NCBI RefSeq assembly: GCF_014235185.1
Contig: NZ_CP060131.1
Coordinates: 3,851,501-3,915,500 of the forward strand
Reading direction: 5' to 3'
From: Pseudonocardia petroleophila
GTDB taxonomy: Bacteria > Actinomycetota > Actinomycetes > Mycobacteriales > Pseudonocardiaceae
Length of the DNA stretch: 64,000 nt
In this document: positions 27,766 through 35,629 of the stretch, one piece after another
Layout: every line of letters begins with the position of its first letter
How positions within the stretch are numbered: position 1 is the stretch's first letter
Notes under the pieces: model-generated
Seen by the model: the letters and a program-made list of their open reading frames with translations, nothing else
The model's database searches: none
Told to the model about the DNA's origin: nothing
Translations under genes and position numbers: made by a program

Positions 27766-28908
27766 TCAGTCGTTGAGGCCGAGTTGGCCGGCGATGATGT
27801 TCTTCTGGATCTGCGACGTGCCCCCGAAGATGGTCATGACGAGGGTGTCGCGGACGTAGGACTGCATGTCGCTCTCCATGCTGTAGCCCATCCCGCCCAT
27901 GAACTGCATGCCCTGCAGGGCGGCCTCCTTGGCCGTCTCGGTGGCGAACAGCTTCGCCATCGAGGCCTCGGCCGGGGCCGGGTCACCCTCGTCCAGCAGT
28001 TCGGCGACGTGCCGGACCAGCAGCCGCGCGGCGAGCAGCTTGGTGGCCGTCTCGGCGAGCCCGTGCTGCAGCGCCTGGAACCGGCCGATCGGCTGCCCGA
28101 ACTGGTGGCGGTCCTTCACGTAGCGCAGCACGTCGTCGAACGCGCGCTGGCCGACCCCGACGGCCTCCGCACCGATGATCATCCGTTCGCTGTTGAGCCC
28201 CTGCACCAGCGCCTGCCACCCCGCGTCGATCCCGCCGACGATGTCGGCGTCGGTGGCGCGGACGTCCGCGTAGCGGGTGATGGTGGTGTCGATGTGCCCG
28301 AGCATGTCCAACTTGGTCACGTCGACCCGGTCCATCGGCACCAGGAACAGCGAGATGCCGCGGTGCTTGGACGCGTCCGGGTTGGTGCGCGTCACCACCA
28401 GGACCCAGCGCGCGTGGTTGGCGTTGCTGGTATAGATCTTCTCGCCGTTGATCCGCCAGCCGTCGCCGTCGCGGCGGGCGTGGGTGCGCACCGCCGCGGC
28501 GTCCGATCCGGTGTCCGGCTCGGTGATCGCGATGGACAGCACGTCACCCTGGGCCACCCCGGGGAGCACGCGCTGCTTCTGCTCCTCGGTGCCGAACCTG
28601 ATCAGCGCCTGGGCGGTGATCACGGTGGTGAGGTACCCGGTGACCGGCAGCCGGTGGTAGGACAGGCGTTCGGTGAGCAGTGCGACGTCGGACAGCTCGC
28701 CGCCCGAGCCGCCGTACTCCTCGGGGATGGTCAACCCGAGCCAACCGGTGGTGGCCAGCCTGCGGTAGAGCGTGTCGTCGTGCGCGACGGTGCCGCCGGC
28801 GGTCATCTCGCGCAGCTTGTGCGGCGGGCACTCCCGCTCGCAGAACGCATCCACCGCCTTGACGAAGTCGGTCTGTTCCGGGGTGAGCCGCTCGCGCAGG
28901 GCTGCCAT
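27766..28908 (-). CDS. Acyl-CoA dehydrogenase
   Basis: This 380-residue ACAD starts MAALRERLTPEQTDFV. ITEPDTGSDAAAV is the FAD/substrate loop, DRHQFGQPIGRFQALQ the central helix, FMGGMGY the late motif and IFGGTSQIQKNIIAGQ the C-terminal catalytic segment (GGT variant). It is the first gene of the 11-gene minus-strand run, directly behind the GAAAAC/GTTTTC operator-like repeat. Confidence 0.92.
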   Translation of the reverse strand: MAALRERLTPEQTDFVKAVDAFCERECPPHKLREMTAGGTVAHDDTLYRRLATTGWLGLTIPEEYGGSGGELSDVALLTERLSYHRLPVTGYLTTVITAQALIRFGTEEQKQRVLPGVAQGDVLSIAITEPDTGSDAAAVRTHARRDGDGWRINGEKIYTSNANHARWVLVVTRTNPDASKHRGISLFLVPMDRVDVTKLDMLGHIDTTITRYADVRATDADIVGGIDAGWQALVQGLNSERMIIGAEAVGVGQRAFDDVLRYVKDRHQFGQPIGRFQALQHGLAETATKLLAARLLVRHVAELLDEGDPAPAEASMAKLFATETAKEAALQGMQFMGGMGYSMESDMQSYVRDTLVMTIFGGTSQIQKNIIAGQLGLND

Positions 28909-28910
28909 CT

Positions 28911-28928
28911 GAAAACCTCGCTGTTTTC
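28911..28928. promoter_or_regulatory. Inverted repeat GAAAAC-N6-GTTTTC
   Basis: The arms GAAAAC and GTTTTC flank CTCGCT directly before the ATG of the first ACAD of the minus-strand run and 90 bp from the divergent hydrolase. In such GC-rich DNA an AT-rich repeat at this point is a good operator candidate, perhaps for the TetR regulator encoded at 30,858. Confidence 0.5.
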
Positions 28929-29019
28929 CTGATAAGGATCACCCGGTACGTTAGCGTCTGCCGGCGACCGCGTCACTAGGCGCGATCCGCTGCGCACGAC
29001 CCCGTCGAGGAGGATCCGG

Positions 29020-29907
29020 ATGAGCACCGTCGAGCAGGCCCACACCTCGGAGCTGGTGTCCCGGGACGGCACCCGGGTGGCGGTGTACCGGTGGGATCCG
29101 GTGGGCGTCCCGCACGGCGTCGTCCAGATCGCGCACGGCATGGGCGAGCACGCGCGTCGGTACGCGCAGACCGCGGCCGCTCTGAACGCGGCCGGCTTCG
29201 TGGTCTACGCCAACGACCACCGCGGCCACGGCGCCACCGCGGGCGACCCGTCGCGGTTCGGGGCCTTCGGGGAGGACGGGTGGAACCGCCTGGTCGGGGA
29301 CATCGGCGCGCTGGTGGAGACGGTCCGTGAGGCCCATCCCGGGCTGCCCGTCGTGCTGCTCGGGCACAGCATGGGGTCACTGGCCACCCAGCAGTACCTG
29401 CTCGACCACAGCGGACGCGTCGACGCGGCCGTGCTGTCCGGGAGCACCGCGTTGGACCAGCTGGCCGCCGCCATCGACCTGGACCAGCCCCTGGAGCTCG
29501 CCGGGTTCAACGCCGCGTTCGAGCCCGCCCGGACCGAGTCCGACTGGCTCAGTCGCGACGAGGCGGTCGTGGACGCCTACGTCGCCGACCCCGCCTGCGG
29601 CTTCGGTACCGACATCCCCTCGTCCAAGCTCATGTTCGGGTCCGGCACCCAGCTGGCCGACCCGCAACGGCTGGCCGGTATCCGCTCGGATCTCCCGCTC
29701 TACGTGGTCGCCGGTGACCAGGACCCGATCAACGCCGGGCTCGCCCTGCTCAACCTGCTCGTCGAGCGCTACCGTGCGGCCGGGCTCACCGAGGTCACGG
29801 TCGCCACCTACGAGGGCGGCCGGCACGAGATCCTGAACGAGACCAACCGGGCCGAGGTGGTCGCCGACCTGGTGGCCTGGCTGGACCGGGTGCTCGGCGC
29901 CCGCTGA
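29020..29907 (+). CDS. Alpha/beta hydrolase (monoacylglycerol-lipase-like)
   Basis: This is a 295-residue serine hydrolase. The oxyanion segment is AHGMGEHARRY, DHRGHGATAG follows, nucleophile Ser is in GHSMGS near 117, a late Asp in AGDQDPI and His in EGGRHEILNE complete the triad. The pattern is that of bacterial monoacylglycerol lipases/lysophospholipase-like carboxylesterases. GAGGAGGA precedes the ATG. It is divergent from the ACAD-led operon and heads a plus-strand unit with a crotonase, so it may release the acid from an ester substrate. Confidence 0.9.
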   Translation: MSTVEQAHTSELVSRDGTRVAVYRWDPVGVPHGVVQIAHGMGEHARRYAQTAAALNAAGFVVYANDHRGHGATAGDPSRFGAFGEDGWNRLVGDIGALVETVREAHPGLPVVLLGHSMGSLATQQYLLDHSGRVDAAVLSGSTALDQLAAAIDLDQPLELAGFNAAFEPARTESDWLSRDEAVVDAYVADPACGFGTDIPSSKLMFGSGTQLADPQRLAGIRSDLPLYVVAGDQDPINAGLALLNLLVERYRAAGLTEVTVATYEGGRHEILNETNRAEVVADLVAWLDRVLGAR

Positions 29908-29944
29908 GCCACGACCGACCCGACCACGACGGAGAGGCGACGGG

Positions 29945-30748
29945 ATGACCGTGACCGAGACCGAGTTCCAGCACGTCCGCATCGAGATCGACCGCGGTGT
30001 CGGCCTGCTGACCGTGGACCGGCCGCCGGCGAACGCGCTGGACCTCGCGCTCGTCCAGGAGATCTCGCTGGCGGCGACGCGGACGGCGGCCCGCGACGAG
30101 GTGGGCGCGCTGGTCATCACCGGTGCCGGGCCGCGGTTCGTCGCGGGTGCCGACATCAAGATGATGAACTCGCTCGGCGCGGACGAGATGCCCCGGTTCA
30201 TCAGCGGCATCCAGCGGGCGATGGACGACATCGAGGCCATCCCGCTGCCGACCATCGCCGCGGTCAACGGCCACGCCATGGGCGGCGGCATGGAGCTGGC
30301 ACTGGCGTGCGACCTGCGGATGCTCGCGGACGGGGCGCGGATCGGGCTGCCCGAGGTGAAGCTCGGGCTGCTCCCCGGGGCTGGCGGCACGCAGCGGCTG
30401 GTGGAGGTCGTGGGCAAGGGCAGGGCCCTGGACCTGCTCTACACCGGACGCCAGCTCGGGGCCGCGGAGGCGCTGGCGTTGGGGCTGGTCAACAGCGTGC
30501 ACCCGGTCGACCGGCTCGTGCCCGACGCGGTGGCGTACGCCGCCGGCATCGCGGCGGGTGCCCGCCCGGCGCTGCGCGAGCTCAAAGCGTGCGTGCTGGC
30601 CCACCTCGACGGCGGCCGGCGAGCGGGGATGCGCGCCGAGGCGTCCGGGATCGACCGGCTCTTCGGCACCGCTGACGCCAGGGAGGGGATCGCGGCGTTC
30701 GTCGAGAAGCGGCCGCCGCGTTTCGGGCAGGGGGCGGGCCTGGACTGA
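29945..30748 (+). CDS. Enoyl-CoA hydratase
   Basis: This 267-residue crotonase has all canonical hydratase features: FVAGADIKMM (oxyanion segment), GHAMGGGMELALACD, and PEVKLGLLPGAGGTQRLVE containing the catalytic PE Glu. Compared with the two other crotonases in the window this is the best candidate for true trans-2-enoyl-CoA hydration. It lies 37 bp after the hydrolase, probably in one transcript. Confidence 0.92.
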   Translation: MTVTETEFQHVRIEIDRGVGLLTVDRPPANALDLALVQEISLAATRTAARDEVGALVITGAGPRFVAGADIKMMNSLGADEMPRFISGIQRAMDDIEAIPLPTIAAVNGHAMGGGMELALACDLRMLADGARIGLPEVKLGLLPGAGGTQRLVEVVGKGRALDLLYTGRQLGAAEALALGLVNSVHPVDRLVPDAVAYAAGIAAGARPALRELKACVLAHLDGGRRAGMRAEASGIDRLFGTADAREGIAAFVEKRPPRFGQGAGLD

Positions 30749-30857
30749 CGGGTGGCGATCGGCGCGGGGCAGGTCCCGACCATCGGGTCGGGTATCAGCC
30801 CCCTAGTCGATTGTCGATCGCCTGCTAACCTCGGAGTCCGAACCGGGGAGCTGGTGG

Positions 30858-31499
30858 ATGGGCGGGGCGGTCGGAGCGGCACGGCAGCCACCGTCTGGGC
30901 GGGTCGCGCGGCGCCGCGACCGCAAGGTGCAGGATATTCTCTCCGCGGTCGCCGAGGTGCTCGCCGAGCGGGGTTACCACGGCCTGAGCCTGGATGAGGT
31001 CGCCGATCGGCTGGACCTGACGAAGGCGTCGCTCTACCACTACTTCCCGAGCAAGGAAGTGCTGGTCAGCGCGTGCCTTGACCAGCTGGGCAGCTCGCTC
31101 AACGACCAGCTGCGCAGCGTCGTCGAGGCCAACCCGGGCACCGCGACCGAGCAGCTCGGCCTGCTGATCAGGAGCCAGCTGGACCTGATCGTCCGCACTC
31201 GCCCGGAGATGGCCCGGTTGTTCATCCAGCCGCAGGACTGGCCGGAGCCCTACCGCCGGCGCACCCGGCGCCTTCGTGAGCAGCACGACGCCATCTTCCG
31301 CGCGGTGGTGCGCCGCGGCATCGCCCTCGGTGAGTTCGTCGTGGACGAGGACGTGGCGATGCACAACCTCTACGGCGCGATGAACCACGTGCCGGTGTGG
31401 TTCCGCGGCCGTCGCAGGAAGGATTTCGACGCCGCCGCCGCCGCGGTCGCGTCCAACCTCCTGCGTCTGTTCCACCCGTCGGCCGGACCGGGTCGCTGA
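30858..31499 (+). CDS. TetR-family transcriptional regulator
   Basis: This is a 213-residue TetR protein. The DNA-binding domain spans roughly 18-70 with LAERGYHGLSLDEVADRLDLTKASLYHYF, the textbook helix-turn-helix ending in YHYF, followed by KEVLVSA. The ligand domain is all-helical. GGGGAG lies 7 nt before the ATG. The segment upstream (30,800-30,835) is relatively AT-rich with TCGATTGTCGA. Neighbouring catabolic genes suggest it represses the hydrolase/crotonase unit or the divergent ACAD run in response to a CoA ester. Confidence 0.9.
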   Translation: MGGAVGAARQPPSGRVARRRDRKVQDILSAVAEVLAERGYHGLSLDEVADRLDLTKASLYHYFPSKEVLVSACLDQLGSSLNDQLRSVVEANPGTATEQLGLLIRSQLDLIVRTRPEMARLFIQPQDWPEPYRRRTRRLREQHDAIFRAVVRRGIALGEFVVDEDVAMHNLYGAMNHVPVWFRGRRRKDFDAAAAAVASNLLRLFHPSAGPGR

Positions 31500-31705
31500 G
31501 CAAGAGTGCCGCGCCGGCATCACCGCTCGCCGCGCGACCCGCCGCGTGCCGCAGCGGTCCGGGCAGGGTGCTGATCCCCGTGTCAGCACGTGTGGACTCC
31601 AACAGGTGATCGTGAAACGACGTCTCGGGCGAACTTCGAACCGATGGTTGAGAAAGTCGGTATCGGTGCACCTCGCCCGGGCTCGACCGGACGTCTATGG
31701 TCCGG

Positions 31706-31720
31706 GGTATGGTCGATACC
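31706..31720. promoter_or_regulatory. Inverted repeat GGTAT-N5-ATACC
   Basis: GGTAT and ATACC arms separated by GGTCG lie about 45 bp before the hydrolase start at 31,765. The placement suits an operator covering the promoter of the 31.8-35.3 kb genes. Confidence 0.4.
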
Positions 31721-31764
31721 ATCCTTCCCGGTCCCGTCCCGACGGCGACGATCAGCTCCCGCTC

Positions 31765-32625
31765 GTGAACGGCGTCCGCCCGGGTGAACGGGTCGTGTTC
31801 GACGGGGCCGCCGGCAAGATCGTCGGCGACCGCTGGGACGGAGTCGGCGAGCACCGTGGCGCCGTGCTGCTGCTGCACGGCGGCGGCCAGACCCGACACT
31901 CCTGGTTCCGCACGGCCGCCGCGTTGGCCGACAACGGCTGGACCTCGCTCGCGCTGGACGCCCGCGGGCACGGCGACAGCGACTGGTCGCCCGACGGTGA
32001 CTACGGCATCGATGGGTTGGTGGCCGACCTGGCGTCCGTGGTGGGGGCCCTGGAGGAGCGCCCGCTGCTGATCGGGGCGTCGATGGGCGGGATGACCTCG
32101 CTCGTCGCGCAGGGCGAGCTGGGGGAGCTGGCCCGCGCGCTCGTGCTCGTCGACATCGTGCCGCGGGCGGAACCCGCGGGCGTGGCCCGGATCATGGCGT
32201 TCATGAGCGCGAACCCCGACGGGTTCGGTTCGCTGGACGAGGTCGCGGAGGCCGTACGGGCCTACAACCCGCACCGCAAGCGCGCGCCGACTCCCGAGGG
32301 TCTGCGCAAGAACGTGCGGCAGCGGGAGAACGGCCGGTGGTACTGGCACTGGGACCCGGCGTTCCTGCAGATCGACTCCGAGCCGCGCCGCTCCACCACC
32401 CACGAACGGGCCGCCGCGGCGGCGCGGCGGGTCACCGTGCCGACGCTGCTGGTGCGTGGGGAACAGTCCGACATCGTCAGCGACGAGGGTGTCGCGGAGT
32501 TCCTCGAGCTCATCCCCGGTTCGCGGCACGTGGACGTCTCCGCCACCGGGCACATGGTCGCGGGCGACGACAACGATGCCTTCACCTCCACGGTGCTGGG
32601 GTTCCTGGCCGACAGCGACATCTGA
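31765..32625 (+). CDS. Alpha/beta-fold hydrolase
   Basis: This 286-residue hydrolase (GTG start) has LLLHGGGQTRHSW (oxyanion), LDARGHGDSDW, nucleophile Ser in GASMGGM near 98, VRGEQSDIV with an acidic residue and ATGHMVAGDDND with the late His. The family includes C-C bond hydrolases, lactonases and haloperoxidase-like esterases. The start is uncertain: an in-frame reading extends left to 31,546 but crosses the operator-like repeat and lacks conserved sequence. It lies directly before the citrate-lyase-like gene. Confidence 0.85.
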   Translation: MNGVRPGERVVFDGAAGKIVGDRWDGVGEHRGAVLLLHGGGQTRHSWFRTAAALADNGWTSLALDARGHGDSDWSPDGDYGIDGLVADLASVVGALEERPLLIGASMGGMTSLVAQGELGELARALVLVDIVPRAEPAGVARIMAFMSANPDGFGSLDEVAEAVRAYNPHRKRAPTPEGLRKNVRQRENGRWYWHWDPAFLQIDSEPRRSTTHERAAAAARRVTVPTLLVRGEQSDIVSDEGVAEFLELIPGSRHVDVSATGHMVAGDDNDAFTSTVLGFLADSDI

Positions 32626-32668
32626 ACCGGCGGCCCGCGGGCCGGCAGTGGGAGTGAGGCGTTCAGCG

Positions 32669-33496
32669 ATGGCGAGCGGCGAGGGTCTGCGGTTCCGTAC
32701 CGCGATCACCGAGATGGACGACGAGGAGATCTACGTCCGGGGCTACCCGCTCTCGGACCTGATCCGCGGCCGCAGCTACGCCGAGTGCACCTGGCTGACC
32801 CTGCGCGGCGAGCTGCCCACCGCCGCGCAGGCCGCCGTGTTCGAGGCCGTGCTGTGCGGGCTGATGTCGTACCCGGCCGCGCGCGGACCGAACATCCTCG
32901 CCGGGCGCATCGCGGTCTCGGTGCACCCCGACCCCTCCGTCGGGATCCTCGCGGCGCTGTCCTGTGCGGGGCGCCGGACGATCTCGCCGGAGCACACGGG
33001 GGAGATGCTGTCCGCCGCGCTGGAGCGTCTCGGGGACGATCGGACCGACGCCGGACTGTCGGCCGTCGCCGCCGCCGTGGCACAGGAGCGCCGCGACGCA
33101 GGGGAGCCGCTCCCGGGGGCCGGGCACCCGGAGTTCACCGAGCAGGACCCGAGGGCCGTGGCGGTGCTGGCGGTCGCGCGCCGGCACGGTGTCGAGGGCA
33201 CGGTCAGCCGGCTGCACGACGCGATCCTCGCCGCGTACAACGCGTTGCGGCCCGGCCGACGGCCGCTCCCGCTCAACATCGACGGTGCCATGGCCAGGGT
33301 GCTCACCGAGCTCGGGTTCGGGCCGCCCCAGATGTACGTGGCCAGCCTGATCTCGTTCCTGCCCGGGATCGGGGCGCACATGCTGGAGGAGATCGAGAGC
33401 GGGGACCGGTTCCGGATGTTGGAGCCCGACCGCGAGGACTACGTCGGTCCGGCGCGGCGCCCGCTCCCGCCGCGGGCGCGCTCCGATCCGGGCTGA
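32669..33496 (+). CDS. Citryl-CoA lyase/citrate synthase-like protein
   Basis: This 275-residue protein is related to the large-helical citrate synthase fold but much shorter than citrate synthase (about 430), like citryl-CoA lyases and the C-terminal domain of ATP-citrate lyase. It shows GYPLSDLIRGRSYAE at the N-terminus, GAGHPEFTEQDPRAVA in the middle, PLNIDGAMARVLTELGF and LPGIGAHMLEEIE near the end. The expected reaction is Claisen-type cleavage (or formation) of a citryl-CoA-like thioester. An in-frame GTG 15 bp upstream is an alternative start. It is not a housekeeping context. Confidence 0.8.
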   Translation: MASGEGLRFRTAITEMDDEEIYVRGYPLSDLIRGRSYAECTWLTLRGELPTAAQAAVFEAVLCGLMSYPAARGPNILAGRIAVSVHPDPSVGILAALSCAGRRTISPEHTGEMLSAALERLGDDRTDAGLSAVAAAVAQERRDAGEPLPGAGHPEFTEQDPRAVAVLAVARRHGVEGTVSRLHDAILAAYNALRPGRRPLPLNIDGAMARVLTELGFGPPQMYVASLISFLPGIGAHMLEEIESGDRFRMLEPDREDYVGPARRPLPPRARSDPG

Positions 33497-33532
33497 GGCG
33501 AACGTCCGGGTCACGCCGGACGAGGTGTCGCG

Positions 33533-34831
33533 ATGTCGTACACGTCGGCGTCGCCCACGCCTTCTACCGTGACCTGCATGGACAACGACCACCAGATCGG
33601 TGCCGCGCTGGCGGAGCTGCGTCGCGGACGGATGGTCCTCGTCGTCGACGACGAGGACCGCGAGAACGAGGGCGATCTCGTCGCCGCCGCTGAGCTGGCG
33701 ACACCGGAGATGCTCGCATTCGTCATCCGCCACACCAGCGGCCTGGTCTGCGTCGGCATGGACGCCGCGCTCGTCGACCGGCTCGAGTTGCCTCCGATGG
33801 TCGCGGAGAACGACGACCCGAGAGCGACGGCCTTCACCGTCTCGGTCGACCTCAAGAACGTCACCAGCACCGGGGTGTCGGCCACCGACCGTGCGGCGAC
33901 CATCCGGGCACTCGCCGATCCGGGGACCCGGCCGGGGGACCTGTCCAGACCCGGACACATATTTCCCCTGCGGGCCCGCGAGGGCGGCGTGCTGCGGCGG
34001 GCCGGGCACACCGAGAGCGCCGTGGACCTCTGCCGGCTCGCGGGCCTCGCACCCGCCGGGTTGCTCGCCGAGGTCACCAACGCCGACGGCACCATGGCGC
34101 GACGCCCCGAGCTGGCCCGGTTCGCCCAGCAACACGGGCTGGTCTCGATCACCGTCGCGGACCTGGTGCGGTACCGCCTGCGTACCGACACCCTCGTGGT
34201 GCGCCAGGCTTCCGGCCGGGTACCCAGCCCGTACGGCGAGTTCACGGTCACGACATACCGTTCGGAGCTCGACGGCAGCGAGCACGTCGCGCTCGTGATG
34301 GGTGATGTGAGCCAGGCCGAGGAGCCGCCCCCCGACGACAACGTGCTGGTGCGCGTGCACTCCGAGTGTCTCACCGGGGACGTGTTCGGTTCGCGCCGCT
34401 GTGACTGCGGCGAGCAGCTCCAAGCGGCGATGGAGCGCATCGGGATGGTCGGCCGCGGAGCCGTCGTCTATCTGCGCGGCCACGAGGGCCGGGGGATCGG
34501 GCTCAGCCACAAGCTCCGTGCCTACACCCTGCAGGACGGGGGCATGGACACCGTCGAGGCGAACCTCGCCCAAGGGCTGCCCGTCGACAGCCGAGAGTAC
34601 GGGATCGGCGCACAGATCCTGCGTGACCTCGGGGTGCGACAGGTCTGCGTGATGACCAACAACCCGGCGAAGTACCACGGGCTCGCCGGGCACGGGGTGA
34701 AGATCGCTGCCCGCGAACCGCTCATAGTCGCCCCGAATGCGGACAACATCGCCTACCTGACGACCAAGCGGGTCCGCATGGACCACCAGATGGGGTCCGT
34801 GGCCGACCCGGACGCGACGGCAATGCGGTGA
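33533..34831 (+). CDS. ribBA: Bifunctional DHBP synthase/GTP cyclohydrolase II (RibBA)
   Basis: This 432-residue enzyme opens two branches of riboflavin synthesis. The N-terminal half holds DDEDRENEGD and TGVSATDRA (3,4-dihydroxy-2-butanone-4-phosphate synthase active site). The C-terminal half holds HSECLTGDVFGSRRCDCGEQL-like zinc ligands (split here at residues near 270), RGHEGRGIGL and MTNNPAKYHGL (GTP cyclohydrolase II). Both halves look intact. The ATG at 33,533 has GAGG 7 nt upstream; ATG 33,578 is possible. The stop overlaps the flavin reductase GTG, so flavin supply is wired into this catabolic cluster. No other rib genes are nearby. Confidence 0.93.
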   Translation: MSYTSASPTPSTVTCMDNDHQIGAALAELRRGRMVLVVDDEDRENEGDLVAAAELATPEMLAFVIRHTSGLVCVGMDAALVDRLELPPMVAENDDPRATAFTVSVDLKNVTSTGVSATDRAATIRALADPGTRPGDLSRPGHIFPLRAREGGVLRRAGHTESAVDLCRLAGLAPAGLLAEVTNADGTMARRPELARFAQQHGLVSITVADLVRYRLRTDTLVVRQASGRVPSPYGEFTVTTYRSELDGSEHVALVMGDVSQAEEPPPDDNVLVRVHSECLTGDVFGSRRCDCGEQLQAAMERIGMVGRGAVVYLRGHEGRGIGLSHKLRAYTLQDGGMDTVEANLAQGLPVDSREYGIGAQILRDLGVRQVCVMTNNPAKYHGLAGHGVKIAAREPLIVAPNADNIAYLTTKRVRMDHQMGSVADPDATAMR

Positions 34832-35325
34832 GTGCGGAGGATTCTCCTCTCCCGCCGCAGGGACTACACCTGTTCAAGGACGCCATGGCGTCCTTCCCGA
34901 GCGGGGTCACGATCGTCACGACGGCTGACCCGTCGGGCCGCTGGTGGGGCTTCACGGCGACGTCGTTCTGCTCGGTCTCGATGGAGCCGCCGCTCGTGTT
35001 GGTGTGCCTGGCGACCGACGCCGAGTGTGCCCCGGTCTTCCAGCGCGCAACGAGATGGATCGTCCACGTCATCCATCCGGAGCACGCGCAGCTCGCGATG
35101 CGCTTCGCCACCCGCGGCGCGGACAAGTTCGCCGAGGCCGGCTTCGTCGCCGACGACAACGGGCTCCCGGTGCTCGACGTCGCATCGGTGATCCTCGACT
35201 GTTCGGTGCACGATCGTCATCCGGCCGGAGACCATACGATCCTGGTCGGCCGGGTCCAGAACGTGCGGACAGGTCCGGAGACGCCAGCAGTGTACTTCCG
35301 GCGCGCGTTCCACCTCCTGCCATGA
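34828..35325 (+). CDS. Flavin reductase (DIM6/NTAB family)
   Basis: This 165-residue flavin-reductase-like protein carries DAMASFPSGVTIVTT, GFTATSFCSVSMEPPLVLVCL and a late HTILVGRV, the standard motifs of the short NAD(P)H:FMN reductases that feed reduced flavin to two-component monooxygenases. GTG start, translationally coupled to RibBA by GTGA overlap. The obvious consumer in this cluster is the luciferase-family monooxygenase at 38,586. Confidence 0.9.
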   Translation: MSAEDSPLPPQGLHLFKDAMASFPSGVTIVTTADPSGRWWGFTATSFCSVSMEPPLVLVCLATDAECAPVFQRATRWIVHVIHPEHAQLAMRFATRGADKFAEAGFVADDNGLPVLDVASVILDCSVHDRHPAGDHTILVGRVQNVRTGPETPAVYFRRAFHLLP

Positions 35326-35629
35326 CCTGACACGGCCGGTAGGCCCGCGTGTGCGGCCCGGCCGCCGTGGCCTGCGGCCTCGCCTCATCAGCGCAGGCGC
35401 CCACCTCGGGCTCTGCCGGCGCCGTGTCGAATCGTCGCCCGGCCGCTCTTCAGGAGCGTGATGCAGAACGGGTCACTCCGACGCTCACCACAGGTCGACC
35501 CGGGGCCGATCGAACCCCGGGATCACTGGTCTGCCCGTCGAGCAGCAGGCGTGTTCCGATGTGACACACGCCACTTCCTCCTCCGGTGGCTAGCGTCGAC
35601 CAGCGGATGGATCGAGCTCGGAGGTGGGT
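35326..35629. other. Intergenic region upstream of ligase
   Basis: About 300 bp with no convincing gene. It contains TGTTCCGATGTGACA (TGT-N9-ACA) about 80 bp before the ligase start, a possible activator or repressor site, and otherwise GC-rich sequence without strong hairpins. Confidence 0.45.

Noticed and set aside
31709-31768. Possible 19-codon leader peptide ending on the hydrolase GTG
   Set aside because: Its ATG lies inside an inverted repeat and has no Shine-Dalgarno; the overlap with GTG could be chance.
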